Shown here piece after piece: positions 41,681-50,609 of a stretch of 64,000 nt of DNA. This stretch comes from Paragyromitra xinjiangensis (Eukaryota; Ascomycota; Pezizomycetes; Pezizales; Discinaceae). The notes below the pieces were generated by a model, which worked only from the letters and a program-made list of their open reading frames with translations, did not search any database and had not been told where the DNA came from. How positions within the stretch are numbered: the stretch's first letter is position 1; each line of letters starts with the position of its first letter. The stretch is from the NCBI GenBank assembly GCA_038503065.1, contig JBCAMK010000021.1, positions 496,001-560,000 of the forward strand, written 5' to 3'. The translations under genes were made by a program, and so were the position numbers.

Positions 41681-44600
41681 TCATTCTTGATCTAGCAAAT
41701 TGCAATTGGAAATTGCGTCCAAATATGAATTCGAGGATAGTTGGACCAGATTATTTGTTCGGATAAAATGGAGTAGGTCGGTTGCGTTGGTATTGTTCAA
41801 TATCGCGTTGTGCCAGTCATTTCCCCATTGAGGTCGTGAGGTGGTATTTAGTGGGCAATGTAGGGCTAAGTGAACTGATGATGATATTTCACCACATGCA
41901 CATGTCGATGGAGGGGTTAGAGGATTTGGATCCGCTTTGGTTTGATTTGTGCGTAGCAGGGAGATGGCTCGTGCTTGGGATCGTCGGAGGAATCTGATGA
42001 CCGTGGGAGGTTTTAAGGAAACTGAAATGGATGTTTCTTGTTGCCATTGTGTTAAGAGCTGTATTTTGGGTTGTAGGCAGAGCCAACCTAAGGTTGTGCA
42101 CGTATGTTTGCATGGGCGTTTTGTTAGGCCCTCTTTGGCCATGCGATCTGCTACCTCGTTGCCTTCAATGCCCATGTGAGATGGGGTCCAGCGTGCAGTT
42201 ACCGAGCAATTAAGATTGTGTAGGGTGTGGATGTGTGCTAGGGCGTCATTTAGGAATTGTCTGTTGGATGTGGGTCCTCCAGTCAATGCTTTGATCGCGT
42301 TTTGATTGTCGATGCACAGGTAAATGTCAGCGTTGTCTATCGGTAGATTTTTGATGAGGTGTGAAGTGGCTTCTTGAATTCCGTGCAATTCAGCGTCTTC
42401 GTTTTCGCAGTGGTGTCCCAGGTTGCAATTGCCTGTGTGTGATTGGAGGGTAACTCCGGCAAAGATGTGGCGGATATTCCAGCCTGCTGCGGTGATACCA
42501 GTTTCGGATTTGGAGCCATCTGAATAAACTACCCAGGCGTTGTTGAGGGAATTTATCCAATCTGTGTGTGAAAGTGTTGCTGATTGTTTGGTGCCAGCTA
42601 TGTGGATGTTGTTTTGTGGGAGAAATGGATGTGTGGGTAAATGTAAGGCTTCAAGAGGGGGACCGCGGAGGAGTTTGGAGAGGACGCTACCCACTCTTTG
42701 TAGTCCTGTGCCTATGAAGCTGTTATGGTGTATATGCTGTTGTAGGATGTGGTGGATGGGGTTGTTGGGGTTGCGTAATATGCGTATCGCATATAACTGT
42801 GTGCGCATGTCCAATAATAGATTGAGGGGGGGTAGGCCTGCTTCTGGTAGGAGTTTGTTGATGGGGGTGAATTTGGGGAGGCCGGTTATGAGTCGGGCTA
42901 CTCTATGGTAGGTGGGGGCGAGACGATTGAGGATGTCTGAGGTGCCGGTCCACCATACCTCAGAGCCGAAAAGGGCTGCTGGAAGGATGATGGTGAGGGC
43001 TAGTTGGTGTAGGAGGTGTGGTGTTGGGCCCTTGCTTTTGACAAGGTTGTTGACTAGAAAGATTGATGTTCGAAGTCTGGAAGCTGCTTTCTGGCAGTGT
43101 GTGTGAAAATTTAATCGTTGGTCCAAGATGATTCCTAGGACCTTGATTTGTGGGGATGGATTGATAGTTTTATTGAATAGATGTATGTCTTGTTTGATCG
43201 TGAGGCTGCTGCTGGAAGGAATGAGATGAAGCAATTCGGTTTTGGGTTCGGAGAAGGTTATATTGAGGAAGGCGGCTCTTTGTGCCTTGATCTCATGTCT
43301 TTCCGTGAGTCTCTTGGTGGCAAAGAGCGGAGTTTTTGCTAATTGGAGGGCTGTGTCATCATCAATGTAAATGGTGGAAGATTCGTTTGGGGAGGTATAG
43401 GAACAATCAAGGGCCGCTGCATAAATGACAAAAGCTATTGATGACAGTGGTGATCCTTGTGGGAGACCAATTTTGAGCGGAAGTGGTGTTTCCAGGTTCC
43501 CATTTATCCTGAAGGCGAGTGTGCGATTGGTGGTGAAGCTGGACATCCATTTGATGCACCAGTTTGGGAATTGAAAGTGTTGTAGAATTTGCGTTAGGTG
43601 GGGGTGTGAGACGCAGTTAAATGCACCATCTATGTCTGTGGCGAGGAGAGTGGGTCGGAGTGGTAAGCGCTGTGTTTTTCTGTCGTTGTTGGTGATTGGT
43701 ATGAGGAGCTGCTTTTGTGCTGGGGTGAGTATTAGGTGTAGCGAATCTATTGCAGATACACCCCTTCTGGCACCTGTGTGATGAGGGCGGATAGCTCCGT
43801 TGAGGGTGGCATATTGTTCCAGTCTTTTTGCTATTATTTTTTCCAGGAGTTTGCCTAGGCATGATAATAGGGACACTGGGCGATAGCTTTTGGGGTCAGA
43901 ATAATCCGCCTTGTTTGATTTGGGGATGGGGACACAATGTGTGATTTTCCATCTGTCGGGCATGTGTCCTAATTGGAGGAGGTTGTTGAAGAGGGTGGAT
44001 AGTAGGGCTGGGCGGGCTCTGTGTGTTTCTCTGAGTGTGAGGTAGTTGAAGCCGTCTGCGCCCACTGCTGTACGCATGTTTGAGTGTTGTAGCAGGTTTT
44101 CTATTTCGTGAGGGGTGATGATGTGTGTGAGGTGGCTGGTGTCCATGAGAGGGGGGGGAAGAAAACTATTTGGAAGGGGGGGAGGTTCATTTTGGGGCGG
44201 GAAGAAAGTCTGGCGAAAGGATGTGCCTATTTCTTCGTTGGTTGAATTGCCTTGTATGGATGGGATTGTGGATTTGTTTCGGGCGGAGGATTTGTTTAGA
44301 AGGTTCCATGCTGCGCCTGGGTTTAAGCCTTTGAGGGTGAGGTGCCAGTGATTCCATTTTGCTATGGTGATCTCAGCTTTCCATGTTTGTCTCACTTGGT
44401 TGGCTTGTTGCCGGATGTTGGGAGGAGAATTGGGTTTGCGTTGTTGTTTTTCTAGCCAGGCTAGTTTTCGTTTGAGGGTGGATAACTGAGGTGTCCACCA
44501 GCTTTTGGCTCCGATTTTTGGTTTGGAAAGGGGAACCGTGTTCTGGATGGCCCTGTTGATTAGATTTTCGATGTGGTTGAGGGTGTTCTCCATTGTTTGT

Positions 44601-45409
44601 ATGTTTCTGTAATCAAGGGGAATCGCTCCTTCCTGAATGATTTTGTGGAAGGCGGGCCAGTTGGTTTTCGAATATAGGTGTCGAGGAATGTAGGAAGGGG
44701 GGTGGAGGTATAGGGTTGTTTTTGTTGTAATGTGATCTGAATTATGTTCATCTGAGGGGGGAGCTGACCAAGGTCCTAATGTGTCGGTGAGGCCCCTCGC
44801 GAATGTGAGATCAATTGTGGAGGGGGAGCTTCCGTTTCTTGGGAAGTGAGTGAAGATGCCCGGTTTATTGAGGAGTCTGAAGTTGTTGTTTTCCAGCCAT
44901 TCCGTCATTGTTTCGGTGAGGTGTAGGTGCCTGGAAAAGTATCGATGAGATGTTTCGGCTTCTGCTCCATACCACCATGGGTGGTGTAGGTTGAAGTCAC
45001 CTGCTAGTATGGCGTTGGTGTGGAAGGGGTGTGATAATAGTGGCAAGTGGTGATTATCGTTGGCTCGAGGTTGGAGGTATAAATTGCATACTTCTAATTT
45101 GATGTGTGCAGTTTGGAGTGTGACCGCAATTATGTGTGGATTGGGTTTTAATGTGACGATTGTTTTGATGTTTAAGTTCTTTCGTATATAAGTGACAACT
45201 TTAGGAAAAACGCAAGGAAAGTATGTGTCGAAATTATTTGCTGCTGGTGGTAGTCCATTGTGATCTAGCCAGGGTTCTTGTAGCATTTCAATGAGGATGT
45301 TGTTGGATGAATCTATGTCGCGGATTACTGAAAGGGTAGAGGCCTGTCCTTTGGCACAGTTCAGTTGCTGCACCATGGCTATGCCTGATAATATCGGGTG
45401 TGGCTGCAT
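41681..45409 (-). CDS. LINE-C2 ORF2: endonuclease, reverse transcriptase, RNase H, 1242 aa
   Basis: ATG at 45409 shares its A with the ORF1 stop (TAATG). Endonuclease: ILAGDFNLHHPWWYG and NSDHITT within 230 residues. Reverse transcriptase: YRPVSLLSCLGKLLEKII, ATDIDGAFNCV, GLPQGSPLSSIAF and catalytic YIDD at residues 681-684. RNase H: VYSDGSKSE near 961, CENEDAELHG, CIDNQNAIKAL and SHMGIEGNEVADRMA. A Cys-His motif lies near the C-terminus (CACGEISSSVHLALHC). Domain order and length match family A; the sequence is clearly diverged. No disabling change seen, so this copy could supply enzymes in trans to C1. Confidence 0.95.
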   Translation of the reverse strand: MQPHPILSGIAMVQQLNCAKGQASTLSVIRDIDSSNNILIEMLQEPWLDHNGLPPAANNFDTYFPCVFPKVVTYIRKNLNIKTIVTLKPNPHIIAVTLQTAHIKLEVCNLYLQPRANDNHHLPLLSHPFHTNAILAGDFNLHHPWWYGAEAETSHRYFSRHLHLTETMTEWLENNNFRLLNKPGIFTHFPRNGSSPSTIDLTFARGLTDTLGPWSAPPSDEHNSDHITTKTTLYLHPPSYIPRHLYSKTNWPAFHKIIQEGAIPLDYRNIQTMENTLNHIENLINRAIQNTVPLSKPKIGAKSWWTPQLSTLKRKLAWLEKQQRKPNSPPNIRQQANQVRQTWKAEITIAKWNHWHLTLKGLNPGAAWNLLNKSSARNKSTIPSIQGNSTNEEIGTSFRQTFFPPQNEPPPLPNSFLPPPLMDTSHLTHIITPHEIENLLQHSNMRTAVGADGFNYLTLRETHRARPALLSTLFNNLLQLGHMPDRWKITHCVPIPKSNKADYSDPKSYRPVSLLSCLGKLLEKIIAKRLEQYATLNGAIRPHHTGARRGVSAIDSLHLILTPAQKQLLIPITNNDRKTQRLPLRPTLLATDIDGAFNCVSHPHLTQILQHFQFPNWCIKWMSSFTTNRTLAFRINGNLETPLPLKIGLPQGSPLSSIAFVIYAAALDCSYTSPNESSTIYIDDDTALQLAKTPLFATKRLTERHEIKAQRAAFLNITFSEPKTELLHLIPSSSSLTIKQDIHLFNKTINPSPQIKVLGIILDQRLNFHTHCQKAASRLRTSIFLVNNLVKSKGPTPHLLHQLALTIILPAALFGSEVWWTGTSDILNRLAPTYHRVARLITGLPKFTPINKLLPEAGLPPLNLLLDMRTQLYAIRILRNPNNPIHHILQQHIHHNSFIGTGLQRVGSVLSKLLRGPPLEALHLPTHPFLPQNNIHIAGTKQSATLSHTDWINSLNNAWVVYSDGSKSETGITAAGWNIRHIFAGVTLQSHTGNCNLGHHCENEDAELHGIQEATSHLIKNLPIDNADIYLCIDNQNAIKALTGGPTSNRQFLNDALAHIHTLHNLNCSVTARWTPSHMGIEGNEVADRMAKEGLTKRPCKHTCTTLGWLCLQPKIQLLTQWQQETSISVSLKPPTVIRFLRRSQARAISLLRTNQTKADPNPLTPPSTCACGEISSSVHLALHCPLNTTSRPQWGNDWHNAILNNTNATDLLHFIRTNNLVQLSSNSYLDAISNCNLLDQE

Positions 45410-46821
45410 TAAGCAGAGTTGGTGTTGATTCGGGAGGATTTGAGGCTCTCAGTGAGCTTGGTGTAAGCGATGCAAACTTTTCGTTCGTAGGCTTTATGCC
45501 CTTGGTTGCAGTTAGCGCAGCGGATTGGGGGGTGTGTGCACTTAGTGCCTGCAGGGCATCCAGTGGTGGTACAAGGGTGTTTGGAAGTTTCGTGGGTTTC
45601 CGCGCATACTGCACATTTGAAATCCTTTTTGCATGTTTGTTGGTGATGGCCATATTCTTGGCATCTTCTGCATTGCGTGGTTGGGGAGACTGCGATGTAT
45701 TCTTGTACACGGCAGAAGGAGTTGAAGAGGGGGATTTGGGAGAGGCCGAGTGTCTCCATGGTAAATTTTTGCGGCAGGGCGATGACGATTGCTGAATGGG
45801 TTTTGCTGGCTCTTGCCTCTGGGGTGGTGAGCCATCTGGGGGTTTGGGCGAGGGTGAAGGTGGGAACTGAGATGGACATTTGTTCTGCAACTTCTGCCAT
45901 CGTTGCTTTGGTGGGGATGCCATGGACAATGAATTTGGACCATTTGGAGTTTGGTCTGGCTTCACCAAGGGGGATTTTGAGTAGGGTGCATGCCGTTTCT
46001 ATTTCCTTTTGGTATGCTTGACAGATTTGTTCGGCGGATTCGTCGGGGCGAGTGGTAAGAACGAAGTTATGTCGGGCAGTTTTGGTGCACATGAGGATGG
46101 AGGTGTTGCGGGGGGCAAGTTCCTTATTTATAGCGGCCAGGAGGGAGGAGTTATCAATGGAAGCTGGGACGTCAGCGGAGGTTTCTAGAATGATTTGGCG
46201 GTTTATGGTGGTAAACTGCGGTTGAAAGAGCTTGGGAGGAAGGGGCTTCTTCTTCTTGTTGCCTTTGTTGACCTTGGTGAAGGGAGCACCAGGGGCATTC
46301 GCAGCTTGTGCGTAGGTCATTGGTTTTCCGTCGTTTAGAAGGGGAGTTTGTGGTTTTTGTGCAGGCGGTTTTTGCTGCTGGTTGCTGGCTGGTGCCGGGG
46401 TGCGAGAGGGTTGGCTGGTGTTTTTGTCGATGGTTTGAAGAGACCTGGCCATGTTGTTGAGGGTGGTTGAAAGTTTTCCAACCATTTCTTGAAGGATTTT
46501 GGTCTGATCCGTGAGCCTGAGAATGTCATTCTCCTGCATGGTGATTTTGGCAATGAGGTGGGTATTGTTTTCCTCGGTTTGTGAATTGAGGCGAGCAAAG
46601 CTGGACTTTAGAAGCCAGGCTGTGTATTGCTCCGTGTTGCCTTCATCGGGTATTTCGGGCATGTAGTCTTCGGTTGGCTCGAAGTCACGAAGCCAGTTGG
46701 GGGTGGAATCATCGGGAAGTTCCTGCATGAGGGCTTCGTCAATGTATTGGGAGTCAGTGGAAGGACCAGCATGAGCTGAGTCGAAGAGGGATTGACCGGT
46801 GGAGGGTCCAGGGGCTGCCAT
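45409..46821 (-). CDS. LINE-C2 ORF1: gag-like protein, 470 aa from first ATG
   Basis: First ATG at 46821 (MAAPGPSTGQSLFDSAH); the frame stays open to 47145 without another ATG and reads LDSPQTPPRRSRTPSPSPVK there. Body: YTAWLLKSSFARLNSQTEE, a coiled-coil-like DILRLTDQTKILQEMVGKL, INRQIILETSADVPA and RPNSKWSKFIVHGIPTKAT. Cys-His clusters: CRRCQEYGHHQQTC, CAVCAETHETSKHPC and CANCNQGHKAYERKVC. Stop TAA overlaps the ORF2 start. Intact. It differs from the C1 protein at many positions while keeping all clusters, so C1 is not a fresh deletion of this copy. Confidence 0.92.
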   Translation of the reverse strand: MAAPGPSTGQSLFDSAHAGPSTDSQYIDEALMQELPDDSTPNWLRDFEPTEDYMPEIPDEGNTEQYTAWLLKSSFARLNSQTEENNTHLIAKITMQENDILRLTDQTKILQEMVGKLSTTLNNMARSLQTIDKNTSQPSRTPAPASNQQQKPPAQKPQTPLLNDGKPMTYAQAANAPGAPFTKVNKGNKKKKPLPPKLFQPQFTTINRQIILETSADVPASIDNSSLLAAINKELAPRNTSILMCTKTARHNFVLTTRPDESAEQICQAYQKEIETACTLLKIPLGEARPNSKWSKFIVHGIPTKATMAEVAEQMSISVPTFTLAQTPRWLTTPEARASKTHSAIVIALPQKFTMETLGLSQIPLFNSFCRVQEYIAVSPTTQCRRCQEYGHHQQTCKKDFKCAVCAETHETSKHPCTTTGCPAGTKCTHPPIRCANCNQGHKAYERKVCIAYTKLTESLKSSRINTNSA

Positions 46822-47145
46822 TTGTTTGGATGGAGAGCCTGAGCGAGCGGGGGCTGGTGAGGGGTTGGAGAGGGTTCGCTTCTTGCCGATGAGGGGGAGG
46901 GTGAAGTTGGTGCCAAAGGTTACCAGCTTCACGGGGGATGGGGAGGGTGTGCGGGATCTCCTGGGAGGAGTTTGGGGCGAATCCAGGATGAGTTGGGGCA
47001 ATGCGCCCGATGAAAAGTTGCGAGAGCGGGGAAGTGGTGAGAAATGAAGCCGAAGATTTAGAGACTTTTTGCAGTGTGTAACGCCGTTGCAACGTAGCTT
47101 TTGGAGTTTTGCAGGGATCTTTTTCGCGTGCAGGATGAGGCCCAA

Positions 47146-47814
47146 GGGCGATAGGGAATCTCCAAGGGAAGCAGCTCTCCATACTTCTTATGGCGAGCTG
47201 TCTTATTCCTCTGACAGCTATCACAGCTGCGGACGTATTCCTCTATGTCCTTGTCCATGTTGGGCCAGTAGAAGTTCGCCTTGATCCTCTCAGCGGTCTT
47301 GTACTGCCCAAAGTGCCCAGCAATCCTGCTATCATGGTTCTCAGAGAAGATCTCTTGCCGGAGGTCTCTGCCTTCCGGGACATACCAGCGGTTCTTGAAG
47401 AATACCAGTCCCTCGGAAAGGGACAACGCCTGGTCGAGTCCAGTCTTCTTCTCCTCCAAAGCCTTACGGATCCCTTGCCACTGCTCATCTCCCAACGACG
47501 CATCTTTCAGCTTCTGCAGGAACGGCGATTGCAGCTGGTGAACTCTCACAGCACTGAGTCTGGCTGAGTTCATGACAAGCTGTCCAGGACGGAAAAACAA
47601 CTGCGGCTGTGGAACAGCAAGTTCACCTCCCTCTCCCAGACGGTGATCCCAACGTCTAGATAGGACATCAGGCTTGCCATTCCGCTCACCGGGTCTGTAG
47701 ATGACCTTGAAATCAAACCCCGCCAGGTCCTCAGCCCATCTGGCCTGCCGGCGGGTCAAAACCTTAGTACTGTTGAAGTACTTTAGGTTCTTATGATCGG
47801 TGAAGACCACAACC
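47146..47814 (-). pseudogene. chromovirus pol, part 4: end of RNase H and integrase zinc-binding domain
   Basis: RNase H C-terminal motifs (VVVFTDHKNLKYF, RQARWAEDLAGFDFKVIYR, GKPDVLSRR) are followed by the integrase HHCC domain (H in ENHDSRIAGHFG, then CDSCQRNK). The frame is open throughout. It is bounded by C2 on the downstream (low-coordinate) side and B2 on the other. Confidence 0.93.
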
Positions 47815-47828
47815 TCTCCCTCAACGGA

Positions 47829-50077
47829 AACCGACAACAACAACACCAAAGTGACTTTTTGGTCTCAACTCCACCAATACTACTCCGATTAACGAGATTT
47901 TTGATTATTCGGAATCAGCTCGCTGCCCCCATTCGATCCTGCTATTGTACGTCGAAATCGCTCTCGATTTGCAAAAGTTGTTGTCGAATTCGCCTATTTA
48001 CCCCTCTTTCCCCCAAAACCACACCAAATCCTGAGATATTGCAAAACCTCATATCTCCACCAATACTACTCCGATTGACTCGACCCCGGGCTTTTTGGAG
48101 TCCCCTCACTGTGCCCGTTCGATCGCCCTCTCGTTCGTCCGGATCCGAGCAGTTTTGCAGAAGTTGTTGACACTTACTGCTCCCACCCTCCCCCACCCGC
48201 CAGGGACCCCCCCAGGGCCCCACAGCAACCCCCCCATACACCCCACCTCCTCCTGTCGGTTCAGGACCATCCTCTATGTCTTCCTCTTCGTCCAGAGGCA
48301 GAGGGAGAGGCAGAGGCTATCAGCCCTCCTCTTCTGGTGTCAATTCGCCCCAAAACACCCCTACAACACCCATTATCGCACCTACAACACCCCCATTTTC
48401 GCGTTTTTCGGCCTCCCACCATGGAGACCCAGAACAAACACCCACCCAGGCCCTACCACTGCGCCCTGCAGTTGCTCTGCAGGACTATGAATCCCTCCCA
48501 CTTCCCCCAGACTCTCAGGACCATGAGATGAGTGAGTCTGAGAGTGAAACGGAAGACTACCACCCCCCCACCATGACCACCACCCTGGAGATGGCACAGA
48601 CAGTCACAGAGCTGTGCAGGAATCTTCACGAATACCGCAGATGCATCAAGCAGATGATCAAGAAGATTGAAAGGCTTGAAACAGCAGCCAGGAAACCCAC
48701 ACCTCCTGCTACTTACCACAACGACCCTGCTCTTGTGGAAAAGATAGCAATCCTCACATCCAAGGTAGCAGACTTGGAGCAGAAACGCGCCCTGACTACC
48801 ATCTTGGCCTCTGCCTCTGGCCCTGCCTCACTCCCTCTACCTCCAGCAGCTGCCCCACCACCTGCGCAACACTCCTGGGCTCAGGTTGCCTCCAAAAAGG
48901 CCTCCAGACCCGCCCCTAAGGCCTCCAAGGCCCCCAAAACATCCACAAGCCCCCCAAACGCGACCGCACACTCATTATCACCAGGAATGGTCTACCCATT
49001 CCTGAAGATGTCACCCCACTCACCATTCGCAATGCAATCAATGCAGCCTTAGAAAGCCCATTGATTGCAGAAGTGCGATTCACACCTGCTCACCATGTGC
49101 AGCTCATTGCTGTCACCACCACCACCTCCGACACACTCCTCAAGCAGAGATCAAAGCTTGAGGAGATTGTGAGAACCACCATCCCCAATGCCAACAGCCT
49201 GGAGAAAGAAGTCACTCTCTTTCAGGTTGTTCTGCACAACGTACCCACCTCCATTCCTTCTGGCGAAGAAGGATTTCAACACATCAGGTCAGAGGTTGAA
49301 CAGTTCAACCCTGGCACCACCCTCATGCGCGACCCTCGCTGGCTCACCAGACCAGAGCAGAGAGAGGGCAAGCAGGCTTCCTCCATGGTCCTTACCATTC
49401 AGGGGAAACAACCTGCCACCACTGCCCTTGAGAGAGGGCTCTCCCTTTTCGGACGCCGCCTCAAGGTTTCCAAATACCTTCGCTTTGGACAGGATACCCA
49501 ATGCACCCACTGCCTGGCCTTTGGCCACCACCAACAGCGCTGTACCAGCAAGACCCCCATCTGTACCATCTGTGCTGGGCCTCATACAGTGTCAACACAC
49601 ACCTGCGGCAAACCTTCCTGCCATGTCAAAGGATCTCCCTGCCTCCACACCATCCTCCGCTGCACCAACTGTGGCGAACAACATCGTGGTAACTCCCCTG
49701 AGTGCCTCAAACTCACAGCAGCAAGACTAGCTGCAAGCGAAAGACAGAATCGCATGCAAATCTAAGTCTCCCCCCCACCCTTACGACTTCATCTCCCTTG
49801 ACAGTGCTCGGATTGTTGGAGGGACGTGCTATAGACACAAAGCATGTGCTGGTGAAAGAAGAATGCCCAGGGTAGTCTTGTCCTGTGAGAGAGGGCACTA
49901 GATCGGGGTATTAACACATATACTGAAGAATAGCTGTAGAGGGCTGAGTTGGACCCAGTGGGAGGAATCGGGTAGTTAGTTGCGTTTGATTTTGTTTTCT
50001 GTTTGGTTTTCTCTATATGTATGCCATATCCGTTTCGGATTTATGCAGTATGAAATATAAATAAATAAATAAATAAA
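47829..50077 (+). mobile_element. B2: gag-only non-LTR element, opposite orientation
   Basis: 2249 bp with target duplication TCTCCCTCAACGGA (47815-47828, 50078-50091). The 5' end is CCGACAACAACAACACCAAA and the 3' end TAAATAAATAAATAAAT. The 5' UTR contains the 20-mer CCACCAATACTACTCCGATT twice (47871-47890 and 48057-48076), marking tandem monomers. It is the only B copy on the plus strand. Confidence 0.9.
48276..49765 (+). pseudogene. B2 ORF1, gag-like gene with one frameshift
   Basis: Starts MSSSSSRGRGRGRGYQPSSS and follows the B3/B5 protein to about residue 225. There, in a C/A-rich run near 48950, the frame shifts (the family reads PPKRDRTLIITRNG), and the second frame carries AEVRFTPAHHVQLIAVTT to the end at 49765. 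The clusters CTHCLAFGHHQQRC, CTICAGPHTVSTHTC and CTNCGEQHRGNSPEC are intact. A one-base loss in the homopolymer-like run is the simplest explanation; a sequencing error cannot be excluded. Confidence 0.88.
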
Positions 50078-50091
50078 TCTCCCTCAACGGA

Positions 50092-50595
50092 CTTAAGAAG
50101 GTGCTCCCATTCCCGGAACGCAGCTACTATGGCACCCATTTCCTTGTCATGGATGTCATAGTTGATCTCAGCTGGCGAGTGCTTCTTGCTATAGAAAGCA
50201 ACAGGATGCAGTTTGCCATCCTCGCCATACTGGGACATCACAGCTCCCTTCGCAAAGTCAGAAGCATCAGTCTCTACAACTGTGCGTCTCTGTGGGTGGA
50301 AGTGGACCAAGATAGGCTCGCTGGTGAACAGCTGCTTGAGTTCCTCGAAAGCCCTGTCACAGGCAGCGGTCCAGTGCCACTTCCCTTCTTTCCTCAGCAG
50401 GTCAGTCAATGGTTTGCACACCTTGCTAAACCCGGCGATGAACCTGCGGTAGAAGTTGGCAAAGCCTAAGAAGGCTTGCACATCTTTCACGTTCCTAGGG
50501 ACTGGCCAGTCCTTCACGGCGTTGACCTTCTCTTTAGACATAGAGATGCCACGCTCGGAGATCTGGTATCCCAAGTACTCAACTTCCTTCAAGTG
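50092..50595 (-). pseudogene. chromovirus pol, part 3: RT thumb and RNase H start
   Basis: One open frame with KEVEYLGYQISERGI, VKDVQAFLGFANFYRRFI and FSKVCKPLTDLLRKEGKW (RT connection), then the RNase H start (VVETDASDFAKGAVMSQYG, LHPVAFYSKKHSPAEINYDI). B2 interrupts it right after this part of RNase H and B3 lies on the other side. Confidence 0.93.
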
Positions 50596-50609
50596 GAAGA
50601 AGGTCTTGT

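Larger units (their letters stand above)
41409..47135 (-). mobile_element. LINE-C2, full-length non-LTR retrotransposon
   Basis: 5727 bp between target copies TGAGGCCCAA (41399-41408 and 47136-47145). Sense: 5' UTR, ORF1, ORF2 overlapping by one base, and a 3' UTR of about 270 bp ending in AATTTCC-type repeats. Both ORFs are intact. It sits head-to-tail with C1 at the same pol site. Confidence 0.93.
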
